This document shows positions 26,611-37,850 of a stretch of DNA of 64,000 bases, piece by piece; positions within the stretch are counted from its first letter, which is position 1; the number at the start of each line of letters is the position of its first letter. The DNA is taken from positions 1 through 64,000 of the forward strand of contig NZ_JARZAG010000020.1 of NCBI RefSeq assembly GCF_029892155.1, read 5' to 3'. This DNA is from Kitasatospora sp. GAS204B (lineage in GTDB: Bacteria > Actinomycetota > Actinomycetes > Streptomycetales > Streptomycetaceae). The notes beneath the pieces were generated by a model. That model ran no database searches. It saw only the letters and a program-made list of their open reading frames with translations, and was not told the origin of the DNA. Position numbers and translations under genes: made by a program.

Positions 26611-26654
26611 GGTGCTGAAACGCGGGTGCTGAAACGCGAAGGCGCTGAAACGCG
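26611..26654. repeat. Three copies of a 14-bp repeat
   Basis: GGTGCTGAAACGCG occurs at 26611 and 26625, and GGCGCTGAAACGCG at 26641, in the intergenic stretch between the membrane protein gene and the first tRNA. No function is evident. Confidence 0.7.
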
Positions 26655-26683
26655 AGGGACGACAGGCGCGGGACGGAAACGCA

Positions 26684-26715
26684 ATGGGGCGCTCTCCCGG
26701 AGGAGAGCGCCCCAT
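26684..26715. terminator. Terminator of first tRNA-Lys
   Basis: Perfect 14-bp arms ATGGGGCGCTCTCC / GGAGAGCGCCCCAT around a 4-nt loop, 19 bp beyond the 3' end of the minus-strand tRNA. Confidence 0.85.
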
Positions 26716-26733
26716 CAGGCGTGTGCCTTGTTG

Positions 26734-26807
26734 TGCGCCGCCAGGGACTCGAACCCCGGACCCGCTGATTAAGAGTCAGCTGCTCTAACCAACTGAGCTA
26801 GCGGCGC
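26734..26807 (-). tRNA. tRNA-Lys (CTT), copy 1
   Basis: A complete 74-nt cloverleaf: 7-bp acceptor stem GCGCCGC/GCGGCGC, D-arm GCTC...GAGC, anticodon stem GCTGA/TCAGC with loop CTCTTAA (anticodon CTT, reading AAG), T-arm GGTTCGAGT region, discriminator A. CCA is not encoded. Identical to the copy at 27731-27804. Confidence 0.97.
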
Positions 26808-26998
26808 TTGTTCAACGCCGAGAACAGTACCTGACCAGCGGGCCTTTGTTGAAATCGGCTGGAGCGCCGCCCTCTTTCGAGAGCGGCGCTCTCGCTTCGG
26901 ATCGCCGCCCTCGTGGTCAGCTCATCAGCTGAACGTCCGGCTGTGGCCGGTGAGTTCGGAAGTCCCGCCTGCCGGGGCCGCCGCTGCCGGAGCCGGGC

Positions 26999-27565
26999 TC
27001 AGGCCGCCGGTGCCTTCGTCCGCAGGATCTCGATGAACGCCCGCAGCCAGCCCGGGTGGTCCGGCCAGGCGCGGGCCGAGACCAGCATGCCGTCCACCAC
27101 GGCCTCGCCGTCCCGGTAGGTGGCGCCCGCCGCCCGGACGTCCGGCTCCAGTGCCGGGTAGGCGGCGGTGGTCCGGCCGCCCAGGACGCCGGCCGCGCCG
27201 GTGATCTGCGGACCGTGGCAGATCTGTGCCACCGGCTTCTCGGCGTCGAAGAAGTGCCGCACGATCCGCTGCAACTCGGGGTCGTTGCGCAGGTACTCGG
27301 GGGCCCGGCCGCCGGGGATCACCAGCGCGACGTACTCGGCCGGGTCGACCTCGGCGAAGGCCAGGTCGGCGGGCCAGCTGTAACCGGGCTTCTCGGTGTA
27401 GGTGTCGAAGCCGTCCTCGAAGTCGTGCACCACGAAGCGCAGCTTCTTCTTGCTCGGCGCGGCGATGTCGACCTGGTACCCCTCCTCCTGGAGCCGCTGG
27501 TACGGGTAGAGGACCTCCAGCGACTCGGCGGCGTCCCCGGTGACGAGCAGCACCTTCACAGCCAT
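26999..27565 (-). CDS. DJ-1/PfpI-family protein
   Basis: 188 residues from ATG 27565. The family's nucleophile elbow is AQICHGPQI (Cys116), with the upstream VALVIPGGRAPEYLR and the strand VKVLLVTGDAAESLEVLYPY carrying the conserved Glu17. The closest general type is the PfpI-like glutamine amidotransferase-fold deglycase/protease group. It sits between two identical tRNA-Lys genes and is read in the same direction. The codons look normal for the genome. Confidence 0.92.
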   Translation of the reverse strand: MAVKVLLVTGDAAESLEVLYPYQRLQEEGYQVDIAAPSKKKLRFVVHDFEDGFDTYTEKPGYSWPADLAFAEVDPAEYVALVIPGGRAPEYLRNDPELQRIVRHFFDAEKPVAQICHGPQITGAAGVLGGRTTAAYPALEPDVRAAGATYRDGEAVVDGMLVSARAWPDHPGWLRAFIEILRTKAPAA

Positions 27566-27684
27566 GCGTGGCCTCGATTCGATTCGATCGGCGGTCGGGT
27601 GCGCGGCGGTAGCGGTGCGCTCACGCAGCGGCACCGTCCACCGGCGTCGCGTACATCCCCATCGGGCACAAGCGGGAAACGCCG

Positions 27685-27720
27685 AAGGCCTCTCGCTCAG
27701 AAGTCTGAACGAGAGGCCTT
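27685..27720. terminator. Terminator of second tRNA-Lys
   Basis: AAGGCCTCTCG / CGAGAGGCCTT arms with an inner CAGA/TCTG pairing, 11 bp beyond the 3' end of the minus-strand tRNA. It would separate the tRNA from the DJ-1 gene. Confidence 0.8.
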
Positions 27721-27730
27721 CGACCGTCGG

Positions 27731-27804
27731 TGCGCCGCCAGGGACTCGAACCCCGGACCCGCTGATTAAGAGTCAGCTGCTCTAACCAACTGAGCTAGCG
27801 GCGC
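27731..27804 (-). tRNA. tRNA-Lys (CTT), copy 2
   Basis: Base-for-base identical to the tRNA at 26734-26807 over all 74 nt, but with different flanks and a different terminator, so it is a separate functional gene rather than part of a longer duplication. Confidence 0.97.
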
Positions 27805-27883
27805 GTGCTGACCCGGAGAACATTACACGGCGTCCGGCCAAACATCGAATCGTCACCGGCCGGTCGCACGGCGTCACCCTCGC

Positions 27884-29200
27884 TCAGCTGGGAGCCTCCG
27901 CCCCCTCCCGGGCGTAGTACCACCAGCAGACGCCCAGGCAGAGCGAGTAGTACCCGACCACGACGTACAGCAGGTCGGTGACCGGGAAGAGCGCGAGCAT
28001 CGCGGGGAGGAAGAAGCCCCCGCAACTGGCGATCGCGGTCGACAGGCCGGCCACCGCCGAGGCGGTCCGGTCGGTCCGGTCCCGGTCGCGGAAGATCGCC
28101 GCGAGCTGCCGGACGATCGACCCGCTGCCGAGCCCGGCGAAGAAGAACGCGGCCAGGAAGGCGGCGTAGCAGAGCCGGAAGTTGCCTCCGTCGCCGGCGG
28201 CCGGCAGTGCGCGGACCGCCACGATGACGGTCAGCGCCAGCCCGGCGAAGGCGACCAGCGTGCACCTGGCGCCGGTCACCCTGCTGCCGGGCCGGCCGCC
28301 GAGCCACTGGGCCAGCGCGCCGACGAAGGGGCCGGCCCAGGCGTAGCGGGTCGCTGACCAGGCGGGGGCGAGCGGGGTGAAGCTGGTGTCGATCAGGTTC
28401 GGCAGTGCGGCGGCGAAGCCGATGAAGGAACCGAAGGCGCCCACCTGGAGCAGGGTCAGCAGCCAGGTGTGCTTGCGGCGCAGGATCCCGCTCGGCTGCT
28501 CGAACGGCTTGGTCGCGCCGTCGAGTTCGTTCATCCGCGACCAGGCGAGCCCGGCCGTCACCAGCAGCGGCGGGATCCAGAGGAAGGCGCTGTTCGCGAT
28601 CGGTGCGAGCAACTGGACCGCGCCGACGCCCAGGCTGGCGAGCACCGCGTTGCGCCGGCACGCGGCGCCCCTCCCCGCCCTCGGGAAGCCCGGGAAACTC
28701 GGCAAGCTCGGGTACAGGGCGGCGATGCCGGCCATCGAGGCGGCGAAGTTGCCACCGCCGATCCCGCAGAGCGCGGCGATCACCACCATGACCGGATAGG
28801 GCGTCGCGGTGTCCCGCAGGGCCAGGCCGAGCCAGAGCAGCGGGCCGGTCAACAGCAGCGTGCTGAACGTCGTCCAGCGGCGTCCCCCTATCACCGGCCC
28901 GAGCAGGGTGTAGCCGAGCTGGAGGGTGGCGCCGGTCAGGCCGGGGACGGCGGTCAGCCAGAACTTCTGCGAAGCGGTGTAGTCGAAGCCGATCCGGTCG
29001 AGCTGAACCACCGTCACCGACCAGATCTGCCAGACCGCGCAGGCCAGCAGCAGGGCCGGCCCGGAGACCCGCAGGTTGCGGGCCGCCACCCGTGCGCCGG
29101 TGGTGGCCCAGAACTCGGGTTCCTCCGGGGTCCAGTGGTGGATCGCGGTGCCGGGCCGGTAGCTGTCCCGGCGCGGGCCGCGCGGCAGGACGGTGCTCAA
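27884..29200 (-). CDS. NarK-type nitrate/nitrite MFS transporter
   Basis: 438 residues and ~12 helices. The nitrate/nitrite porter signature is present as GIGGGNFAASMAGIAALYP (~148-166), and a second Gly-rich segment FFFAGLGSGSIVRQL matches the partner signature of the NarK/NasA family. It imports nitrate and/or exports nitrite. It is the last gene of a four-gene operon with a Rieske protein and a His-rich membrane protein; no nitrate or nitrite reductase subunit is in the window. The gap to the preceding small gene is 52 bp. Confidence 0.88.
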   Translation of the reverse strand: MSTVLPRGPRRDSYRPGTAIHHWTPEEPEFWATTGARVAARNLRVSGPALLLACAVWQIWSVTVVQLDRIGFDYTASQKFWLTAVPGLTGATLQLGYTLLGPVIGGRRWTTFSTLLLTGPLLWLGLALRDTATPYPVMVVIAALCGIGGGNFAASMAGIAALYPSLPSFPGFPRAGRGAACRRNAVLASLGVGAVQLLAPIANSAFLWIPPLLVTAGLAWSRMNELDGATKPFEQPSGILRRKHTWLLTLLQVGAFGSFIGFAAALPNLIDTSFTPLAPAWSATRYAWAGPFVGALAQWLGGRPGSRVTGARCTLVAFAGLALTVIVAVRALPAAGDGGNFRLCYAAFLAAFFFAGLGSGSIVRQLAAIFRDRDRTDRTASAVAGLSTAIASCGGFFLPAMLALFPVTDLLYVVVGYYSLCLGVCWWYYAREGAEAPS

Positions 29201-29252
29201 CGGACGCTCCCGTGGCGACGCCGGACGTTCCCGTGGCGGCGTGGACGCGCGC

Positions 29253-29579
29253 TCAGTGCTCGTGCTCCGGGGTGAGCCGCCAGATCAGCGCGACGACCAG
29301 GAAGCAGACGGCGGAGAAGGCCGTGGTCCACCAGGCGGTGCCGAGGTCGCCGGTCAGCCAGGCGTTGGCGGCCACGGTCAGCGCCCAGAGCTGGCCGACC
29401 AGCACGGTGAGCGCGATCAGCACCCGCGCGGTCGGCAGCGTCGCGCGTCCAGGCCCGGGGCCGGACGGGACACCTGTGTCCGCGTCCGGTCGGCGGAAGT
29501 AGTCGGCCGGGTAGGTCCGGTAGCCGGCGGGCGGCACCGGATCCGGCGCAGGCCCGGGCTCGGACGGCTGGTCGGTCAC
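29253..29579 (-). CDS. Small two-helix membrane protein in narK-Rieske operon
   Basis: 108 residues. A proline-rich cytoplasmic half (~1-45) precedes two helices (ARVLIALTVLVGQLWALTVA and WWTTAFSAVCFLVVALIW) and a short HEH tail. Its ATG overlaps the Rieske stop (ATGA), so it is translated with it. No family is recognised; a subunit or anchor role for the Rieske partner is an inference from position. Confidence 0.75.
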   Translation of the reverse strand: MTDQPSEPGPAPDPVPPAGYRTYPADYFRRPDADTGVPSGPGPGRATLPTARVLIALTVLVGQLWALTVAANAWLTGDLGTAWWTTAFSAVCFLVVALIWRLTPEHEH

Positions 29580-30193
29580 GTCTGCTCCTTGACGGGCCCG
29601 GTGGGTGCGACGGTCGGGCCGTCGCAGCCCGCCTGGTGGGCCAGGTCCGGGTCACGCTCGTGCAGTTGGCGGCAGACGCCGTGCTCCTCGCTCTCGCCCG
29701 AACGGGCGGTGCCGATCGCCCAGATCCCGCCGGCCGGATCCTCCACCAGCACGACCTTCGGCAGCCCGCGCGGCGGCGGACCGGCCGTCACGTCACCGCT
29801 GCGGACGTCGAACGCGCCCCCGTGGCACGGGCAGTACAGCTCGCCCACCGCTCCCCGGTCGGGGCGCCACAGGACACCGCAGGCCATGTGGGTGCAGACG
29901 GTGGAGTAGCCGGCCAGCGAGCCGTCGGCCAGCCGGATCCCGATCGCCCGGTCCTGCGCGGTGGGGTAGCCGAAGGTGATGGTCGCGCCGGGGGCCAGCT
30001 GGTCGGCGACCTTCAGCGGATCGGCACCGCCGTCGCCGTGCCGGGGGAGCACGCCGGCGGCGACCACCGTGGAGCCGACCGCGAGGCCGCCGGAGAGCGT
30101 GGCGACCAGACGCAGGCAGTCGCGCCGGGTGGTGGTGGCCATGGTCGGCGAGGCGGCATCGGGCAGCTCTCGCGGCTCCTCAGGGCTGGTCAT
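29576..30193 (-). CDS. Tat-exported Rieske [2Fe-2S] protein
   Basis: 205 residues. The N-terminus carries TTRRDCLRLVATLSGG, a twin-arginine signal/anchor. The cluster motifs are CTHMAC (Cys100, His102) and CPCHGG (Cys121, His124), with Cys105 and Cys123 positioned for the disulfide seen in bc1-type Rieske domains. This implies a high-potential electron-transfer protein on the outer membrane face. A ~60-residue tail after the domain is unusual. Its start overlaps the upstream membrane-protein gene by 14 bp. Confidence 0.92.
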   Translation of the reverse strand: MTSPEEPRELPDAASPTMATTTRRDCLRLVATLSGGLAVGSTVVAAGVLPRHGDGGADPLKVADQLAPGATITFGYPTAQDRAIGIRLADGSLAGYSTVCTHMACGVLWRPDRGAVGELYCPCHGGAFDVRSGDVTAGPPPRGLPKVVLVEDPAGGIWAIGTARSGESEEHGVCRQLHERDPDLAHQAGCDGPTVAPTGPVKEQT

Positions 30194-31082
30194 GTCGCCG
30201 CTCCGTCCCTCTCGGCGCCCGCAGCGCGGTGCTGAACGGCAGGTAGAGCAGCGCGAACACGACCGAGGCCGCGTGCAGCACGGCCAGGAACTGGTAGCCG
30301 GCGCCGTGCAGCGCGAGCTCGGAGAAGGTGAGCAGCAGGCCGGTCACCGCGAGCGTCAGCAGCGCCGTCAGCACGAGCGGGTTCAGCAGCAGACCGCCGG
30401 TCGCCGCCCGGTCGCCCCGCCACAACAGGAACCCGGCGGTGGCCACCACCAGCACCGCCACCAGGGCCAGGCCGTGGAACACCGCCCACCCGACCAGTCC
30501 GTCCGCGTCGAAGCCGAAGAGCCGGTGCCCCCAGAGCCGCAGCAGACAGCCCGACCCGGCCGGGTCCCCGCTCACGGTGAAGCTGAGCCACCCCCAGGAG
30601 AGCGGGAAGGTGATCGCGGCAGCCGCCAGACAGCCCCAGCAGAGCAGGTGACGCGCCACTCGATCGGCAGGCGAGGGGGAGTCGGCACGCTGCGGGAGTC
30701 CCAGGAGATCGCGGGCCAGCCGAGGCAGCGCGAGCGGCTCCGCCCGCAGGCCGGACCAGGAGGTCGCGCTCCGCCAGCGCAGCCGGAGCAACTGGACGGA
30801 CCGGCGGCCGGCCGGCGCGTTCACCCAGCAGGTGAAGCGGTGGGCGAGCCCGAACGCCAGGAAGACGGTGGCCGCCGCGTACGGCAGTTGCGCGGCGTCG
30901 AGGTCGCGCAGACCCCGGCTGCCCGCCACGATCGCCAGCACCAGGGTGAGCGAGGCCAGCACACCCACCAGGACCGCACGCTGGCCGACCGTGCGCGGCG
31001 GCAGTTCCGGCTCGGCCCAGGGCGGCCGCGGCTGCGGATCCCACTCCCCGGGCCCGCTGACCTCCTGCTCGGACACGGCCAA
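30180..31082 (-). CDS. Six-helix His-rich membrane protein, possibly a b-type cytochrome
   Basis: 300 residues with helices near 35-54, 66-88, 142-166, 198-221, 236-256 and 263-283. Histidines occur in or at the ends of several helices (His81, His144, His203, His270), an arrangement that could hold b hemes as in NarI- or cytochrome-b-like quinol oxidising subunits. No annotated family is certain. As first gene of the operon with a Rieske protein it is the natural membrane partner; the heme assignment is inference. Confidence 0.7.
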   Translation of the reverse strand: MAVSEQEVSGPGEWDPQPRPPWAEPELPPRTVGQRAVLVGVLASLTLVLAIVAGSRGLRDLDAAQLPYAAATVFLAFGLAHRFTCWVNAPAGRRSVQLLRLRWRSATSWSGLRAEPLALPRLARDLLGLPQRADSPSPADRVARHLLCWGCLAAAAITFPLSWGWLSFTVSGDPAGSGCLLRLWGHRLFGFDADGLVGWAVFHGLALVAVLVVATAGFLLWRGDRAATGGLLLNPLVLTALLTLAVTGLLLTFSELALHGAGYQFLAVLHAASVVFALLYLPFSTALRAPRGTERRHDQP

Positions 31083-31233
31083 CAGAGGACCTCCACACGC
31101 GGGACGGACGGCTGCCGCGCGGCTGTGCCCGGCTCTCTGCCAGGCACGCTAGGCGGCACCCGACCCGGACGCCTGCCAGAGCGGGCGTCCGAGTGACGCG
31201 GCGTCAGAGTTCCTCACGCCACCTGATCAGGCG

Positions 31234-33302
<2,069 letters not shown>

Positions 33303-33303
<1 letters not shown>

Positions 33304-34262
33304 CAGGCCTTGCCTTGACGGGACTTGCGCTCGGAACGGGTCGAGCGCCGCCGCCCGGCCTCCGCCGTCGGGTCGAGCGCGTCGCGCAGCCCGTCGCCGA
33401 TCAGGTTGACGGCCAGCACGAAGAGCACCAGCAGCCCGGCCGCGAAGTAGAACATCCACGGGTAACTGGGCGCGGCGTCCGTGCCGTTGGCGATCAGGGT
33501 GCCGAGCGAGACGTCGGGGGCCTTGACGCCGAAGCCGAAGTAGGAGAGCGCGGTCTCGCTCATCACGGCCGCGCCGACCGCGATGGTGGCGTCCACGATC
33601 AGGTAGGAGGCGGCGTTCGGCAGGATGTGCCGCCAGATGATCCGCAGCGGCCGCACGCCCATGAACCGTGCGGCGCGGACGAATTCGCGCTCCTTGAGGG
33701 AGATCGTCATCGACCGGACCACCCGGGCGGTGATCATCCAGTTGAAGGCGGCCAGCAGCACCACGAAGGCGATCCAGCCGCCGCTCTGCAGCCGGGGCGA
33801 GATGATCGCGATGATCAGGAAGCTCGGGAAGACCAGCATCAGGTCGACGAAGAACATCAGCAGCCGGTCGGCCCAGCCGCCGAAGTAGCCGGCGCAGGAA
33901 CCGACCAGGCCGGCCGCGACGGTGGAGAGCAGTGCCACCAGCAGCCCGATGATCAGCGACTTCTGCAGGCCGCGCAGGGTCTGTGCGTAGACGTCCTGGC
34001 CGAGGCCGCCAGTGCCGAACCAGTGGGTGCCGGAGGGCGGTTCGCGCAGTGCGGAGTAGTCGATGTCGGTGTAGTGCCACTGCGTCAGGTAGGGCCCGAC
34101 GAAGGCCAGCAGGAAGAGCAGCACCACCACGGCCAGGCCCACCAGCGCTCCTGGGGCGGCCAGCAGGCGGGCCAGCACCAGGCGGCCCCGGCTCGCGGGA
34201 GCCGGTGCGGCGGCCGCCACGGGCACCTCGTCCAGCACTGCGGTCACAACGGCATCTCCCAT
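33303..34262 (-). CDS. Oligopeptide ABC permease (OppC-like)
   Basis: 319 residues, six helices after a short leader, with OppC N-terminal features (FVGPYLTQW, HWFGTGGLGQDVYAQTLRG) and the EAA-like cytoplasmic loop REFVRAARFMGVRPLRIIWRH. It pairs with the OppB-like gene upstream. Start ATG 34262 overlaps the oppB stop as TGATG; the downstream gene overlaps in the same way, so the three genes are translationally coupled. Confidence 0.94.
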
Positions 34263-35242
34263 CACGCACGCACTCGGGGGTCGAGTGCGGCGTGCAGCGT
34301 GTCGGCCAGGAACCCGGAGGCCAGGATGGTCACCGCGGTGAAGAGGTTGACCGCGACCACCGCGTTGATGTCGTTCTCGTAGATCGAGCTGATGAACCAC
34401 TCGCCCATCCCGTGCCAGCCGAAGATCACTTCGGTGAAGGTGGCGCCGGTGAAGATGCCCAGGATGTTGTAGGCGAAGAGGGTCGACATCGGGATCACCG
34501 CGGTCCGCAGCCCGTGCTTGAGCAGTGCCTGGCGGCGGGTCAGTCCCTTGGCCTCGGCGGTGCGCAGGTAGTCCGAGCCGAGCACGTCCAGCATCGTGCT
34601 GCGCTGATAGCGGCTGTAGGTGGCGATGCCGGTGAGCGCCAACGAGAGGGTGGGCAGCAGCAGGTGGACGCCCCAGTCGGCCAGGTGGGCGCCCAGGCCG
34701 CCGGCCAGTCCCGGGGTCTCGTATCCGGTGAAGTTGATCAGCTGGTGTCCGGAGGCCTGGTTGACGGCGATCGCGCCGTTCTTCAGGAAGAGCGCGATCA
34801 GGAAGACCGGCGAGGACAGCAGCACGAACGAGAAGATCGTCAACGCCCGGTCGGAGAACCGGTACTGGCGCACCGCGCCCCAGGCGCCGGCGGCCACCCC
34901 GAGCACCGTGCCGAGCAGGCTGCCGATCACCAGTAGCCGCAGCGAGACCCAGAGCCGGCGGCCGAAGTCGGCGTTGACCGAGGCGTTGTGGATGCTCTGG
35001 CCCAGGTCGCCGTGGACCAGGCCGTCCGCCCAGTGCCCGAAACGCACCACCACGGGCGTGTGGTCGTTGATGCCGAGCGCGGTCAACTGCCGGTCCACCG
35101 AGGCGGCGGACGGGCGGGGCGTCTTGTTCTCGAAGTACGACCGGGGGTTGAGCGCGGCGCTGGAGAGCGCGTAGGCGAGGAACACCGAGACGATCAGGAG
35201 GACCAGGTAGTAGGCGAGCCGCTTCGCCAGGTAGCGCAGCAT
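34262..35242 (-). CDS. Oligopeptide ABC permease (OppB-like)
   Basis: 326 residues with six helices. It begins MLRYLAKRLAYYLVLLIVSV, the classic OppB N-terminal helix, and contains the loop YLRTAEAKGLTRRQALLKHGLR and GWHGMGEW typical of DppB/OppB. The longest frame reaches 35365, but those 41 codons do not look coding. First gene of the opp operon and divergent from the binding-protein gene. Confidence 0.94.
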   Translation of the reverse strand: MLRYLAKRLAYYLVLLIVSVFLAYALSSAALNPRSYFENKTPRPSAASVDRQLTALGINDHTPVVVRFGHWADGLVHGDLGQSIHNASVNADFGRRLWVSLRLLVIGSLLGTVLGVAAGAWGAVRQYRFSDRALTIFSFVLLSSPVFLIALFLKNGAIAVNQASGHQLINFTGYETPGLAGGLGAHLADWGVHLLLPTLSLALTGIATYSRYQRSTMLDVLGSDYLRTAEAKGLTRRQALLKHGLRTAVIPMSTLFAYNILGIFTGATFTEVIFGWHGMGEWFISSIYENDINAVVAVNLFTAVTILASGFLADTLHAALDPRVRA

Positions 35243-35615
35243 CAGCGACGCCCGGTGGGGCGTCCGCAGGGACTCCCGATCATCATGACCAATTGCCTTC
35301 GCTCGATGGGTGTTCGGAGCAGCTTCGTGCAGCGGCATTCTCGAACCGACCGTTCGGCCGGTCAAGACCGTGCACGCGGCCGCTTCGGCGGGTTCGGCGA
35401 AGCAGCAGGTCAGAGTCTTGCAGTCGGTTGCGGACAGGGTGTTTCCGCTGTGTTGCCCCCTGTTGCGATTCGATCAGGAGTGAACACGGGCCTCTGGTCG
35501 GGGAACTGATCCGCTGTTACGTTCTGCTGGCTGGACACCCACTTGGCTGCCCACGATCAAGGCCCGTCACACCTTCGGGCGAGAAGTGCCCCCGACTCCT
35601 CAGGAGGGACCCTCC
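35243..35615. other. Divergent control region between opp permease and binding protein
   Basis: 373 bp without a convincing gene. It must hold two promoters. I note GACCGTTCGGCCGGTC near 35345-35360 as an imperfect palindrome, and no clear operator or -35/-10 pair. Confidence 0.5.
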
Positions 35616-37349
35616 ATGGATGCCACCACCACGCGGCGCGGCCGCACCCGTTCGCAGCTCGCGCGCACGCAGCTCACCCGCTCGCTGGTCGCGGCCACCG
35701 CGCTCGCCCTGGTGGTGACCGGATGCGGCTCAAGCTCGTCGAAGTCGGGCGGGAACGCCGCCCAGAGCGCGGTGCCCAGACTGAACGCCACGGACATCAA
35801 CCCACAGCCGGTGGGCGCGCTGAAGCCGGGCGGTGAGCTGCGCGAGCCGCTGCAGCAGTGGATCGACCAGTGGAACCCGTACCAGGTGGACGGCACCTAC
35901 GGCGACTCGGTGGAGATCATGAAGATGATCGAGCCGCTGCTCTTCCGGATCGACGCGAGCGGCACCTTCCAACCGGTCCCCGAATTCCTGCAGTCGGCGA
36001 CCGTGGTCTCCACCTCGCCGCAGGTGGTGCTCTACAAGCTCAACCCCAAGGCGCGCTGGTCGGACGGCAAGCCGCTGAGCTACCTGGACTTCAAGGCGGT
36101 CTGGCAGGCCGACAACGGCAGCAACCCGGCCTACAACGCGGCCAGCACCAACGGCTACAACCAGATCAGCGACGTCGCGCAGGGCTCCGACCCGACCCAG
36201 GTCAAGGTCACCTTCTCGACCCCGTTCGCCGACTGGCAGAGCCTCTTCTACCCGCTGCTGCCGGCCGCCGGGATCTCCACCCCGGACGACTTCAACAAGG
36301 GCTGGGTCGAGAAGGTCCCGATCACCGGCGGGGCCTTCAAGATCGGCTCGCAGGACAAGTCGGCGCAGACCATCACGGTGGTGCCGGACCCCAACTGGTG
36401 GGGCGACAAGCCGGTGCTGGACAAGTTCACCTACCGGGCGCTCTCCTCCTCGGCGATCACCCAGGCCTTCCTGAACAACGAGATCGACTACGCCAGCGCG
36501 GGCAACGCCAACGCCTACGGCCAGCTCAAGGGCGACGCGGACGCGGTGATCCGCACCGCAGGACCGTGGGACGAGGTGCACATCTCCTTCGGCTCCAACG
36601 GCGCGCTGGCCGACCAGAGCGTCCGCCAGGCGCTGGGCAAGGCGATCGACCGCACGGCGCTGATCAAGGTGATGAGCCAGGGCGTGCCGGTCACCTTCCC
36701 GGAGCTGGGCAACCACGTCTTCATGACCAACCAGACCGGCTACCAGGACAACTCCGGCCAGTGGGGCAAGTTCGACCCGGCCGCGGCCGGGCAACTGCTC
36801 ACCCAGGCCGGCTGGCAGGACGCGGGGGCGGGCAAGCCGCGCACCAAGAACGGGCAGCCGCTGGAGCTGCACTTCATCGTTGCCGCGGGCTCCTCGCAGC
36901 AGACCCTCGACATGACCGCGGCGGTGCAGAACATGCTCGGCCAGGTCGGCGTGAAGCTGGACGTCGACAAGGTGCCGGACAACGACCTGGACGAGAAGTA
37001 CATCAACGTCGGCAAGTTCGACCTGGCGACCTGGCGCAACACCGGGTCCTTCCCGCCCTCGCTGATCCTGCCGTTCTACCAGCAGCCGACCGGTGACAAC
37101 GTCTACCAGAACTTCTCGAAGCTGAGCACCCCGGAGATCGACAGCCTGCTCAAGCAGGCCGCCTCCACCCTGGACCCGGCGGCCGCCGCCAAGCTCTACA
37201 ACCAGGCGGACGCCAAGATCTGGGAGCTCGGGCACACGCTGGAGATCTACCAGCGCCCGCAGGTGACCGCCTTCCGCAAGGGCTTGGCCAATTTCGGCGC
37301 CCCCGGGCTGGCGGACGTCGACTACACCAAGGTCGGTTGGCAGAAGTAG
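35616..37349 (+). CDS. Lipoprotein oligopeptide-binding protein (SBP family 5)
   Basis: 577 residues from ATG 35616 behind AGGAGGG. A charged N-terminus, hydrophobic core and lipobox VVTGC show lipoprotein export. The family-5 signature region is NPKARWSDGKPLSYLDFKAVWQ, followed by the typical PITGGAFKI and DPNWWGDKPVLDKF. It binds oligopeptides or similar solutes and hands them to the divergent OppB-OppC-OppDF complex. The long mature domain is normal for the family. A 14-bp GC palindrome at 37362-37375 follows and may end transcription. Confidence 0.93.
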   Translation: MDATTTRRGRTRSQLARTQLTRSLVAATALALVVTGCGSSSSKSGGNAAQSAVPRLNATDINPQPVGALKPGGELREPLQQWIDQWNPYQVDGTYGDSVEIMKMIEPLLFRIDASGTFQPVPEFLQSATVVSTSPQVVLYKLNPKARWSDGKPLSYLDFKAVWQADNGSNPAYNAASTNGYNQISDVAQGSDPTQVKVTFSTPFADWQSLFYPLLPAAGISTPDDFNKGWVEKVPITGGAFKIGSQDKSAQTITVVPDPNWWGDKPVLDKFTYRALSSSAITQAFLNNEIDYASAGNANAYGQLKGDADAVIRTAGPWDEVHISFGSNGALADQSVRQALGKAIDRTALIKVMSQGVPVTFPELGNHVFMTNQTGYQDNSGQWGKFDPAAAGQLLTQAGWQDAGAGKPRTKNGQPLELHFIVAAGSSQQTLDMTAAVQNMLGQVGVKLDVDKVPDNDLDEKYINVGKFDLATWRNTGSFPPSLILPFYQQPTGDNVYQNFSKLSTPEIDSLLKQAASTLDPAAAAKLYNQADAKIWELGHTLEIYQRPQVTAFRKGLANFGAPGLADVDYTKVGWQK

Positions 37350-37850
37350 CGCGACGGAAGGGCCCCGGCCGGGGCGGCGGGCTGGTTGACGGAACGTCAG
37401 AGTACGCGCTGTCGGGCAGCGCGGTGATCACGAGGCCGGTGTGGCGCCGGACCAGGGGGATGTCCTCCCCCTCCGGAGCCGCGCCGGCCTTGACCTTCCG
37501 CGTTGCCCGCAGGACGCCTCTCTCGCCGTTCCATTGAGAGGAATGTATCGGGACATTCGGGGCGACCGCCGTGCGCGACACCCCAGGCGCGTGCCGGTGG
37601 CGACGCTGTCACCCGGTTCGCGCACTCCTTCGTCAACTCTCCTTGACTCCGGGTGGACCGACGGGCGGCTGGTTGCGCGGCGCAGGTGACGCTGGGCCGT
37701 GGCGTGCCGTCGCGGTGCGTGCGCTGACCACCGGCGACTGCCACGATCGGCCGGGGCGGGCGCGGCGCGTCGTGTCGCCGCAGTGCGCCTCGCGCCGTCG
37801 AGGCCGGTCGGGCCGCTCGGGCCGCCGAACACGCAGGGAGAGTCGCACCG
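37350..37850. other. Gap with possible decayed minus-strand gene
   Basis: About 500 bp without a complete gene. On the minus strand a stretch near 37520-37395 shows strong G/C third-position bias and reads ERGVLRATRKVKAGAAP, then IPLVRRHTGLVITALPDSAY, without a good start and running on into the binding-protein end. It may be a gene remnant. The promoter for the LtrA gene is expected near 37640-37800. Confidence 0.35.

Noticed and set aside
26734..27804. tRNA pair as attL/attR of an integrated element
   Set aside because: The interval holds only one ordinary gene and no integrase, and the tRNAs are both complete with separate terminators.
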